The position numbers were made by a program, and so were the translations under genes. A stretch of 64,000 nucleotides of DNA, from positions 90,087 to 154,086 of the forward strand of contig SBHC01000003.1 in the NCBI GenBank assembly GCA_006226375.1, read 5' to 3'. This DNA is from Deltaproteobacteria bacterium. Its GTDB lineage: Bacteria; Myxococcota_C; UBA6777. Numbering within the stretch: the first letter of the stretch is position 1; every line of letters starts with the position of its first letter. This document shows positions 47,933 to 56,090 of the stretch, one piece after another. The notes below the pieces were generated by a model, which was not told the origin of the DNA, made no database searches, and saw only the letters and a list, made by a program, of their open reading frames with translations.

Positions 47933-48883
47933 CTATGGGCGCTTTGTTGTAGATGGCTTCTCGGAAGGAACAATCCCTAGAATGAAGTAGGGAGCTGTCC
48001 TCACCGATAGGGCAATTGGACGTTTTGTTATGGCCTTCGGGAAAACATGACGAGCGTAATGTTGAAGCTTTCTCAAAACCTCTCGACAAGGCTTCAGGTC
48101 TGCAAACGTGCAACGCTGAACGCTTTGCTTGTTTTTTTTGAACAATTGTCTCAACCTTGCAGGGTTTCCACCCAGCTGAAACCCTGAAATTCGAACTTCA
48201 GTGTTGCGATCCATACGATGTGACTGCTTCTGAATGAATTTGGAAACCTTGGCGAACAAGGCTCGTGCTGAAAATCGCAAGAGAAACCGGCGCTTTTCCG
48301 AAACTGACCGAAATCGAAAAAAAAGAGAGAAATACAGCCGCCCACCGAGCACCTTCTCCTGCACAAAAGAGTCACCACAATACGTTGCAAAGCCTTGAGG
48401 CGAGCGAGCAAACAACTTGCTCCACTTTGGCATAAGTTGAGACAAAGCGAGAATGCGATGACCCAAAACGTAGTTGGAAACAAAATGATAGGATAGAGCA
48501 AGAGATTGTCGCGATATTCGTCTTAACCGTTGAACTTCCAATCCGATCTGGACTGCTTTGGTATCAACGCTTAACAACGCTGCAGCTTGTAACTCTCGTA
48601 GATAAGCTCGGCGACGAAGTTGTAAGTAGAGTTGTGTTTGGCTCCATGCCTGTTGTCCTTCATAACATTGCGCCAGAGAAGCCTTTGAGCCACAGGGTTG
48701 CAAACAGTGTTTGAGATACTTGGAAGTTTTTTGAGAGAAGCCCTGCCCCAAACGAATCTTAACATCCGTCTTTTGAACCTTCTGTGCCAAGGCTTCTTGA
48801 AAAAAGCCTACCGAGAGAACAGTGAGTATAAAAAGAAAACAAATTTTGTTTTCCTTATTAGTTCTAAGAAAGTAAATGTACAT
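47933..48883 (-). CDS. Secreted MACPF-like protein, small paralogue
   Basis: 316 residues, homologous to the first 300 residues of the next protein. Signal peptide within the first 34 residues (ICFLFILTVLSVGFFQEALA). The signature CGDSFVQEKVLGG (169-181) keeps exactly the spacing of the MACPF motif YGTHF-x6-GG, with Cys, Asp and Ser replacing Tyr, Thr and His; the second GG is at 238-239 in RISGFQLGGN. Conserved Cys pairs near residues 60-73 suggest disulfides. A start at 48883 (GGGG upstream) is preferred to one at 48916. The shared upstream motif TTGATCAGTTTGG lies at 48986-48998. Role proposed: secreted pore-former or structural homologue. Confidence 0.62.
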   Translation of the reverse strand: MYIYFLRTNKENKICFLFILTVLSVGFFQEALAQKVQKTDVKIRLGQGFSQKTSKYLKHCLQPCGSKASLAQCYEGQQAWSQTQLYLQLRRRAYLRELQAAALLSVDTKAVQIGLEVQRLRRISRQSLALSYHFVSNYVLGHRILALSQLMPKWSKLFARSPQGFATYCGDSFVQEKVLGGRLYFSLFFRFRSVSEKRRFLLRFSARALFAKVSKFIQKQSHRMDRNTEVRISGFQLGGNPARLRQLFKKNKQSVQRCTFADLKPCREVLRKLQHYARHVFPKAITKRPIALSVRTAPYFILGIVPSEKPSTTKRP

Positions 48884-48985
48884 TGCATAACCCCTGTTTT
48901 CAGCAGAATGCTCCATCGCTGCTTCAGCGATGACAAAGTGAATGTGATTGAGCGCTCATCTGGAATGGGGAGTGACAGAATTGTT

Positions 48986-48998
48986 TTGATCAGTTTGG
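48986..48998 (-). promoter_or_regulatory. Shared island motif TTGATCAGTT(T)GG, copy 1
   Basis: One-base-longer variant of the 12-base motif seen also at 50917-50928 and 57801-57812; 103 bases upstream of the small MACPF-like gene, in the same orientation relative to the gene as the other copies. Confidence 0.45.
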
Positions 48999-49151
48999 TA
49001 GGAAAATTTTGTGTTTATTTTGAGCCAATAAAGAAGATGACTCTCATAGGTTATGAATTTGGAAGAAGCGAAGCCAGCATAGAGGAAGGCTCTCTGGAGA
49101 AGACTAAGTCTGAAGAGAAAAAGGGATGTCACCGGACGTGGTAGCTTCTAC

Positions 49152-50090
49152 CTACTTACAAAGTTTTCTTCCTCCGTTTCCTCGCCCCACAACAGTGGTA
49201 GCACAGGCTCCTTTCGCTGTAGGACTGTAGCCACCATGCGTACTTGAGTAAGCTGCTATAGCTTTGCCATTATGACCACCAAACGTACTTGAGTAGTTGC
49301 CCACGGCCTGGTTATGATCCCCACCACATACAGTTGCATCGTTGCCTTTTGCTTGACCTCGAAAGCCACCAAACACACTGCTTTTTAGACCGGAAGCACT
49401 ATTGTGAGCCCCTCCCACAGAAGTCGAAAACTTTCCGCTTGCATTTCCCAAATAACCCCCGACAACAACGGCACTATCGCCAGAAGTTCCACCGCTCTGT
49501 CCACCGACAACCACAGAGTGAGCACCTTTTGCATGACTAGCATGCCCACCAACGACGGAGGAGCCCTTACCCAAAGCGCCGTTGAAGCTTCCGCCTAACA
49601 CAGTTGAGAACGATCCACTCACAGTATTGTTTTGACCCAAGACGACACCACCATCGCTAGTATAGTGATGCCCATTACCTACCACCAAGTTGTGAGAACC
49701 TGTCCTGTTTTTGGCTGTTGTCCGAACAACCCATTGGCCTTTGGAAAACTGCTTCCGCACTCGATTAAATCCGATAACAACATTCCCTAGCCCATTGGGT
49801 GCAGTCCCCTTGGGTCCACGCCAAACATAAAGATTGCCGCTATGAATGATGATAGCCGGTCTCCCATTGATTTGTGTAATTTTGACATGCTTCTGCAGCT
49901 TCTTCAACAGGGACAAATGGTTCTCTAGCTCTTTGATCCTATCTATCAGCTTCCCGTACTTTTGACGCTGAAGAATTGGATCACATGACCCTTTCTGAGA
50001 AGTTTGTGCATACAGATAACAGGGCCAAAGCAATAGGGCGAACAGAAGAACATTGAGAATGGGATTCTTATTAAACTGAAATCGTTTCAT
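49152..50090 (-). CDS. Secreted CDPI.RQKY-family protein with YadA-head-like repeats
   Basis: 312 residues. Signal peptide ending CYLYA, then the family motif CDPILQRQKYGKL (36-48) and a heptad-like coiled coil, then about ten 15-residue repeats of the type SSVVGGHASHAKG (V-x-GG-x-x-x-x-A-x-G), typical of YadA/Hep_Hag beta-roll heads. A C-terminal anchor of trimeric autotransporters is missing; two cysteines (ACATTVVGRGNGGRKLCK) sit near the end. AAGGAG lies 6 bases before the ATG. It follows the next-upstream family member by 24 bp, so one transcript. I infer a trimeric stalk/fibre protein released or attached by another means. Confidence 0.72.
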   Translation of the reverse strand: MKRFQFNKNPILNVLLFALLLWPCYLYAQTSQKGSCDPILQRQKYGKLIDRIKELENHLSLLKKLQKHVKITQINGRPAIIIHSGNLYVWRGPKGTAPNGLGNVVIGFNRVRKQFSKGQWVVRTTAKNRTGSHNLVVGNGHHYTSDGGVVLGQNNTVSGSFSTVLGGSFNGALGKGSSVVGGHASHAKGAHSVVVGGQSGGTSGDSAVVVGGYLGNASGKFSTSVGGAHNSASGLKSSVFGGFRGQAKGNDATVCGGDHNQAVGNYSSTFGGHNGKAIAAYSSTHGGYSPTAKGACATTVVGRGNGGRKLCK

Positions 50091-50114
50091 GATCCTCTCC
50101 TTTTGAACATGTTT

Positions 50115-50795
50115 TTATTTATGGTTCTTAGAAGCACTTTTTGCTTTAGTTTCCTTCACCTTTTTCGTTACGAGTAATGCCGTCATACTTATAGCACCAC
50201 GCCAACATGTAGAAGCCTTGTTTCCTCCTTTGTATGCTCTCACACTCACGATATGACGACCCTTTCGTAGATTTACCCAAGAGCTACAGGCTTGTATCGT
50301 CCGAACACCAGGAATATTACTTTCATGTGCTGCCACTTCTTTTCCTTGACCATCGATCTTGAGGCGATAGTAGCTATAGCCACTTCCTGCATCACAGGTC
50401 ACACTAAAGCAAGCAATAATGTTTGCAGAACGTTGAAGTTCAAAGCCCTTAGAAAAAATAACCACTCCAGGACTGCCTGTGCCAGGGTAAATGTTCTTAA
50501 TGTCTCGCTTGGAAGGCTTCCAGTGCATTTCCAACACTCTCATAATAGGGCGTCTCAACTCTCTCTGAAATTCCTCAACCTTGACCTTGAGCCTTCGATT
50601 GACTGCTCTCACTCTGTTAAGATTTGTGACAAGCTCACTCAAAGTCTTTGCCATCTTATCGAAACGCTCGGATAGCTTATTGTACTTTTGCCTCTTGATA
50701 ATTGGATCACAGAAATTGTCTTTCTTTTTCTCCGCAAAAAGATTGGAACAAGGAAGAAGCAACACAAGAATACCCATGAGAAATGTTCTCATCAT
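50115..50795 (-). CDS. Secreted CDPII.RQKY-family protein with Cys-rich C domain
   Basis: 226 residues. Signal peptide ending NLFA; motif CDPIIKRQKYNKL (29-41); a coiled coil (about 42-85); and a C-terminal domain with conserved ACFSVTC, IPGVRTIQACSSW, GGN and SMTA elements, shared with the protein at 54503-55156. A lysine-rich tail ends it. GGAGG is 4 bases from the first ATG and 7 from the second (50792), so the shorter start may be real. The motif TTGATCAGTTGG lies at 50917-50928. It overlaps no other gene; the function is unknown and the family appears undescribed to me. Confidence 0.68.
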   Translation of the reverse strand: MMRTFLMGILVLLLPCSNLFAEKKKDNFCDPIIKRQKYNKLSERFDKMAKTLSELVTNLNRVRAVNRRLKVKVEEFQRELRRPIMRVLEMHWKPSKRDIKNIYPGTGSPGVVIFSKGFELQRSANIIACFSVTCDAGSGYSYYRLKIDGQGKEVAAHESNIPGVRTIQACSSWVNLRKGRHIVSVRAYKGGNKASTCWRGAISMTALLVTKKVKETKAKSASKNHK

Positions 50796-50916
50796 TTTAC
50801 CTCCTACACGGAAAATTACGCACAGTTCCAGATGTCTGGAACAACAAGAAATGTAAGCAACTCCTCAGAGTTGAGGATCATCACTTACAAACGAATTGGC
50901 TAATAAGAAAATCTTA

Positions 50917-50928
50917 TTGATCAGTTGG
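50917..50928 (-). promoter_or_regulatory. Shared island motif TTGATCAGTTGG, copy 2
   Basis: Exact copy of the motif at 57801-57812, 122 bases upstream of the CDPII.RQKY gene. Just downstream of the caspase gene stop. Confidence 0.45.
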
Positions 50929-50933
50929 GGTCG

Positions 50934-53900
50934 TTATTTTTTTTGGCACTCGGACAAGAACGTTCCTCTCTCAATCCCCGGGCACACTTGGAAGCTATTC
51001 AAGCTACAAGCTTTTTGATAGGACTCTTGAGCTTTCAGGCATTGCTTTTTTTGTTCATAGTGAGAACCTAATATATAGCAACCTCTATCGTTTTTGCTTT
51101 TACATGAATTTTGAAGCAAACCTACGGCTTTTTCTGCATCGAGCGTTACACCTCTACCTATCAACAACAGCCTTGCAAGATCTACACATGCATCATCGCG
51201 TTTGTTCTGGCAGGTTTTCTTGTACAAACGATAAGCTTTCTTGTACTTCCCTAAATGACAATAAGCCCGCCCCAAGGTTGCACAACCCTTCTTTACAGAG
51301 TACTGACATGACTTTTCAAAGCTCTTTATTGCTAGCTTTATATTCTGCATGGATTTTTTGTCCAATGCCAAAGCGCCGAGTTCATAGCAAGCCAAACCAT
51401 TACGAAGTTGGCAACCCTTTTGGAAAGACGTTTTATAAGAGTTCCGACTTAACTTCATTGCTTTTTGCCAATATCCAAGATAGTAGCACCCGGAACCTGA
51501 CTTATGCTCACAAGCCTGATCAAAGAGCTTCAAAACGTAGTTATTGTTGAGCTTCTCCCTCGATGGGCTCCAGTTTTTCTTCAAAAAACCCTCACGTCGA
51601 TGCAATAACAGATAGCCCAGCTTATAACAGTGCCTTTTTTGACGGCTGCACGCTTTTTTATAGAAGTATGCAGCCTTTCCAAATTCCTCTGAACGATAAT
51701 GTTCGTCACCAGCTTCAACATACATCAGCGCTCGAGACTCCTCCTTCGAATCTTGTGATTGACTTTTTATATCAGAACGCAACTCTGACGCAAACAAGTC
51801 CGGATTTGTCACAACAGACTCTTCTACCTTTGTTTTAAAATGTTGCTCAGCAACTTGCTCGTCTGGATGCCGCACTTTTGCTTTTGTCCCAGCATCTTTC
51901 TGCTCCACTTGTTCTGAACCTTTACCTTGCAGTAACACCTGCTCAAACGAACTCTTATCATCGTTTTGGTTTGGATAAGAAGAGTGGTATACAACGAAAA
52001 TAACCAAGAGAAGAAATGGTATAACAACGAAGAGGGTCAGACGAATAGGTGTTGTGTGGCTTTGTATGTTCTCGTCAACAAAGGAACGAACTCTCTTATT
52101 TTCTTTTGCAAGCTTTTCAACTTCTTTGTGCTTTTGATGCTCATCCTTCAGCAAAAGACTGGTTTCCAACTCCTCTAATTCTTGATGGCACAGTTCATCA
52201 AGATATTTTTGAATCTCTTGAGCACGTTGAAGACTGAACGATAAAGGTTTTCGACCTTGCCGAAGCTCTTTTCGAAGCTCTTTTACGGCGAGATAGGCAC
52301 GCTGAAACTCTCTGTAGCTGGGTTGTTCCTGTAGTCGCTTGATCAACAAACGACCCAAAAACTCATGAGACAGATCCCAAAGGTTCTCACCTCCACGAAA
52401 ATACACAATGAGTAATCTACGCTCTCGCAGAGAATCTAAAACCTGCCTAACTTCCTTTTCGTTCCGACCTTTCCGCTCCATTCTTTGAACAAGGCTGGAT
52501 TCGGAAAGAGGGTTTCTCTTTCCATCATTTGTGGTCAAAGCTTGTAAAATTTCCCAACCGCAATCTTGTAGAGATTGTGGAAGACCTTCAACTTCACCTT
52601 CAACACTTCTTGAGAGGAGTTGATTAAGGATTCCTTCAAGACGACCTGCATCTTCGTAAACTCTTAGCGTCACAACGTTGTTATCAGGCCCAGTACCCCT
52701 CCGACATAGTTCTTGGGATACAAGTTGCAACGAAGGTGGATAAATTTCTCCCCCACCTCCTCTATGCTCGTGTTGCTCTTGGTAAAGATCACGAACTAGC
52801 TCTTCCAATAAGTCTGCTGAAAACTGTATCGGACTCCCTTTGAGAGCATTGTAAAGAACCCTTCGAGTTGCTTTGACTGTTAAGTAGCTAAGCCCATGCC
52901 ACTGATTTGCACCAATATTAAGTAGTTGAACAAAACTTTGTTTCTTCTCCCCTGAAAAGAGAGGCTCTGTAAGAAGATTCATGCAATCCGCACGAAAGGA
53001 CAAGAGCAACCTGTACCGTTTAAGTTCAGGCCGTGCGGCCAAGCGTTCCAACTCAAGATATAGCCATTGCAAGTGTTGTTGCTGGCCAGCTTCCAGCAGC
53101 ATACTTTCAAATTGGTCGAAAAGAAACACTACGTAAGACTGGCCAAGCAACCCCTCCAGACAGGCTTCTATCATCTCGTCCAAATGCTGTGGCGATGCGT
53201 TCCCAAGATATAGACTGACTTGCTTTGAAAGAGCATCAAAGACACGACAGTCCACATAAAAGACTTTGTGGCCGCAATCTTGTAATCGAGGCAGGACTCC
53301 AGCCCTCAGGAGTGAACTTTTCCCTGCGCCAGAAGGAGCATGAAGCACATGATGCTTTTCTACACCAAGCAACCACCCAACCTTCCCCTTCGAATTGCCC
53401 TGTCCGACCATTCTTTCCAAGAACTCTTCTCGACCAAAAAAGTGATTGCGATCCAACTCGGTGTAAGGTCGTAGCGGTCGGAATGGCTCCACAAGATGCC
53501 CTTGGTTCCATACATTGTTGAAACGCACTCCAACAACTGGTTCAACTTGGTAGTTAGAAATCAAGTTGGGCTTCTGTTCCACTCCTTGACGACTTAAACG
53601 TACAGCATGTTCCACACGAATGCGTACTTTGTTGTAAAAAGCTCCTAGAGAAATCTCTTGTTCTTCGTCATGTGCAGCGGGTTCGTTGAGTTCCAAAAGC
53701 AACTGTCGTGTAAATAGTCCATGAGGACCATCTTGTTGCTCGCCTGGAGCCAAAACAGGGGGCTCTTCCCATGATTTCTGTCCATGTGACGCAGATGTCC
53801 AAATCGCCCAATTGTTGCCATACAAGGAAAGAGAACCTGGGGCTTTGCCAGCTTCTCCTTCTCCATCAAGCACAGCTCGGCAGCTATCAAGGATAAAAAC

Positions 53901-54341
53901 CAATGGACTCTCACCCAAGGGTTTCAGCCACTCTCGCAGTTCAGCGAATGGAATCGTTTGGTTTGGAGCACCATCTACCAGACAGGAGTCGCGTGTGCAG
54001 AGATGATAATCTTCACCTATGTAAAGACCATGAGTAGCAAGAAAAAGCAGAACAGTTGGATTGGTATGACGTCTTGAACGCTCACACAACAATCCAATGG
54101 CTTCTCTGTACTGTTCACGAGTGGGATCCTTTCGAATATCCACGTTCGCAGAATCGTAGCCATACCTGCCAGAGCTAAGCCTATTGAAGAGGGACGCTGC
54201 GTCCCTTCCAGCACCTGGAAGAGGAGCGAAACCATCACCAAAATGACTCACCCCAACAATTAAGGCAAAACGAGGTTCAACTGGGGGCAAAAACTCACCC
54301 AGATTACCGACACCGGGAGGCAGAAACTCACCCAAAACCAT
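50934..54341 (-). CDS. Caspase-STAND-transmembrane receptor with disulfide-type Sel1 tail
   Basis: 1135 residues. Caspase-like C14 domain (about 22-270): His104 in LATHG and Cys154 in ILDSCRAV are the dyad. STAND-type NTPase (about 295-680): FFGREE, Walker A APSGAGKSS with Lys341, Walker B FLFDQFE. Transmembrane helix 767-787. After it, seven Sel1-like repeats (about 885-1130), each with a Cys pair spaced 6-7 residues, e.g. CSRQKRHCYKLG and CQLRNGLACYELG, as in Helicobacter Hcp proteins. Topology: protease and ATPase inside, disulfide-rich repeats outside. It may sense envelope or secreted partners and trigger proteolysis. Residues 4-9 and 15-20 repeat GEFLPP. Confidence 0.85.
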   Translation of the reverse strand: MVLGEFLPPGVGNLGEFLPPVEPRFALIVGVSHFGDGFAPLPGAGRDAASLFNRLSSGRYGYDSANVDIRKDPTREQYREAIGLLCERSRRHTNPTVLLFLATHGLYIGEDYHLCTRDSCLVDGAPNQTIPFAELREWLKPLGESPLVFILDSCRAVLDGEGEAGKAPGSLSLYGNNWAIWTSASHGQKSWEEPPVLAPGEQQDGPHGLFTRQLLLELNEPAAHDEEQEISLGAFYNKVRIRVEHAVRLSRQGVEQKPNLISNYQVEPVVGVRFNNVWNQGHLVEPFRPLRPYTELDRNHFFGREEFLERMVGQGNSKGKVGWLLGVEKHHVLHAPSGAGKSSLLRAGVLPRLQDCGHKVFYVDCRVFDALSKQVSLYLGNASPQHLDEMIEACLEGLLGQSYVVFLFDQFESMLLEAGQQQHLQWLYLELERLAARPELKRYRLLLSFRADCMNLLTEPLFSGEKKQSFVQLLNIGANQWHGLSYLTVKATRRVLYNALKGSPIQFSADLLEELVRDLYQEQHEHRGGGGEIYPPSLQLVSQELCRRGTGPDNNVVTLRVYEDAGRLEGILNQLLSRSVEGEVEGLPQSLQDCGWEILQALTTNDGKRNPLSESSLVQRMERKGRNEKEVRQVLDSLRERRLLIVYFRGGENLWDLSHEFLGRLLIKRLQEQPSYREFQRAYLAVKELRKELRQGRKPLSFSLQRAQEIQKYLDELCHQELEELETSLLLKDEHQKHKEVEKLAKENKRVRSFVDENIQSHTTPIRLTLFVVIPFLLLVIFVVYHSSYPNQNDDKSSFEQVLLQGKGSEQVEQKDAGTKAKVRHPDEQVAEQHFKTKVEESVVTNPDLFASELRSDIKSQSQDSKEESRALMYVEAGDEHYRSEEFGKAAYFYKKACSRQKRHCYKLGYLLLHRREGFLKKNWSPSREKLNNNYVLKLFDQACEHKSGSGCYYLGYWQKAMKLSRNSYKTSFQKGCQLRNGLACYELGALALDKKSMQNIKLAIKSFEKSCQYSVKKGCATLGRAYCHLGKYKKAYRLYKKTCQNKRDDACVDLARLLLIGRGVTLDAEKAVGLLQNSCKSKNDRGCYILGSHYEQKKQCLKAQESYQKACSLNSFQVCPGIERGTFLSECQKK

Positions 54342-54502
54342 GTAGCCTACCTATAAGCAAGAAGTGTGCTTCTCCAAAAACGAGGAAGATTGCACATTTA
54401 TCTTTCAGGGAAAGGACTTACACTACATAAGTATAAGTAAGAACGAATTAATAGAAGAAGGAGAAAACTACAAGAACTGCACAGAGTCATCAACTCTTAA
54501 TT

Positions 54503-55156
54503 TTAGTGGTAGAAAGCTGTTGCATGGATTGACATGGATTGACACTTTACCAACTTCCCAGCATTTCCGCCTGCAATGTTGCCACCCAGATGTAACACTT
54601 GTTTCCCTGCTGGAACGTTTTTCCACATCACACAAGCGTTAACAAATTGCCAACCAGGAATATCAGTGTCTGCGACTGCCATATCTGGCATACCTTTCAG
54701 ACCCAATCGAAGATACGTTCTGTTTCCGTGGGAAGCACAGGCGAGACGAAAGCAAGCTGTAACATCGCCCTTCCGCGCCATCTCGATAGACAGTTCACGA
54801 AATACTTCGTACTTTATATTGCGAAATTTATGAATATGACGAGGAGCCTTATCCCAATATTTTTTCCATGTCTGAACACGAGGACGCTTTTCAAATTTTC
54901 TCTTCCACTGGCTCAATTCTGCGAGTAGTTTTTTACGGAACTTTGCATTTTTTTCTTTCAATGTAGAAATTCGTTTTTCAAGACGCTTCTTGAGACGATT
55001 GTATTTTTGACGTCGAATGATGGGGTCGCAAAATCCCTTTTTGTTTACAGAAACACTCGTATTACCTTGTTGCTCTGGAGCAGCGTTTGTGTTGAAAGAG
55101 AACAAAGCCATAAGCATGCCTAGAGTCAGAGCTGTTATAGAAAGTGGATGTTTCAT
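54503..55156 (-). CDS. Secreted CDPII.RQKY-family protein, third copy
   Basis: 217 residues. Signal peptide (first 25 residues, ending TNAA); motif CDPIIRRQKYNRL (43-55); coiled coil to about 95; C-terminal domain with ACFRLAC, IPGWQFVNACVMW, GGN and SMSIHATAF, paralogous to the protein at 50115-50795. AAGGA stands 6 bases before the ATG. It is 35 bp after the DUF4384-like gene and 161 bp before the caspase gene, in the same direction, placing it in the sigma/caspase transcript. Confidence 0.68.
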   Translation of the reverse strand: MKHPLSITALTLGMLMALFSFNTNAAPEQQGNTSVSVNKKGFCDPIIRRQKYNRLKKRLEKRISTLKEKNAKFRKKLLAELSQWKRKFEKRPRVQTWKKYWDKAPRHIHKFRNIKYEVFRELSIEMARKGDVTACFRLACASHGNRTYLRLGLKGMPDMAVADTDIPGWQFVNACVMWKNVPAGKQVLHLGGNIAGGNAGKLVKCQSMSIHATAFYH

Positions 55157-55191
55157 GGATTTTCCTTCTTCGTTTGTGTTTTTGAAAATCG

Positions 55192-56067
55192 CTAGTTGGG
55201 TTCGACGATAACGTGCAGGTTTGTAAAATGAAGTTCCTCTGTGTGTTCCACAAGGTACGTCTGCAGATGCTCATTAGAAAGAGTCTCTGTTTCTTCACCT
55301 CCTGCTATTTGAGTCCATGGAAGCTTGGAGAAGAATACGAAAAACCTCACCAGACCAGCTACCCCAAACTTGTAACCAAACAGATTGTTACTTCCTTTTC
55401 TTCTCATTTCCTGATGAAGATCTTGGGTTGGATAAAATAGGATGGGCTTGTCTTCGTTTCCTTCCAAAAGAGCCAAAATCGCAATGTATCCATCCTCTGG
55501 AAGTTGAACAAAGACCTGACACGGTTGGCCAAGGAAGACATGACAACAAACGCCATCTTCTGTAACATAGGGTTCTCTTGTGGCTCCTTCAGAATAAAGT
55601 ACTGCCAAAAGAGGCAAGAAACCCTCAGTTTCAGCGGATCGAGCAACAGCTGTTGGTCTCAAAGATAAGCTATTGATGGCATCATGAATGGCTTGACCTT
55701 CCTCAAAAACTCGCCGTCTCCAACGCCGAAGTAAAGTTCGCCACCAACGTTTGTGTTCATGCCCTTGTATCGCTCCCATAACTTCATCTACAGCAAGATG
55801 CTCTTCTTCAACATCCCAACCCTCATCCAAGTCCATGGGTTGGTATTCCTTTCGTAGGTAAACAAGCCATTGCCACTGTCGTTGAAACTCAACATCATCC
55901 TGGCTTCGTTGCAATGCCTCAAGAATACGATTTCCACGCTCCTTCCAGGAACTGAGAGCTTCATTATTCTGCTCTAACGAATCGAACATATCCACTGAGT
56001 ATTCAGGATCTGATAAGAACATCAACGTTTCCATATCCATCGCAAAGTCTTTCTTGATTTGTGTCAT
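55192..56067 (-). CDS. DUF4384-like protein
   Basis: 291 residues without signal peptide. A helical N-terminal half with many Trp/Arg (KRWWRTLLRRWRRRVFEE) is followed by a C-terminal part with CHVFLGQPCQVFVQLPEDGY, then ILFYPT, resembling the DUF4384 pattern (polar strand, D-G-Y-x-x-x-L, L-F-P-N), a domain often found next to caspase-like and sigma-factor genes in these bacteria. Start at 56067 (AAAGG upstream) rather than 56139, which would overlap the preceding gene. A possible link between sigma factor and envelope sensing is inferred. Confidence 0.5.
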   Translation of the reverse strand: MTQIKKDFAMDMETLMFLSDPEYSVDMFDSLEQNNEALSSWKERGNRILEALQRSQDDVEFQRQWQWLVYLRKEYQPMDLDEGWDVEEEHLAVDEVMGAIQGHEHKRWWRTLLRRWRRRVFEEGQAIHDAINSLSLRPTAVARSAETEGFLPLLAVLYSEGATREPYVTEDGVCCHVFLGQPCQVFVQLPEDGYIAILALLEGNEDKPILFYPTQDLHQEMRRKGSNNLFGYKFGVAGLVRFFVFFSKLPWTQIAGGEETETLSNEHLQTYLVEHTEELHFTNLHVIVEPN

Positions 56068-56090
56068 GACATGGCCTTTCTCGTGGACGA

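Noticed and set aside
48698..49144. 148-residue plus-strand frame
   Set aside because: Partly antisense to the small MACPF-like gene; no RBS, signal or domain.
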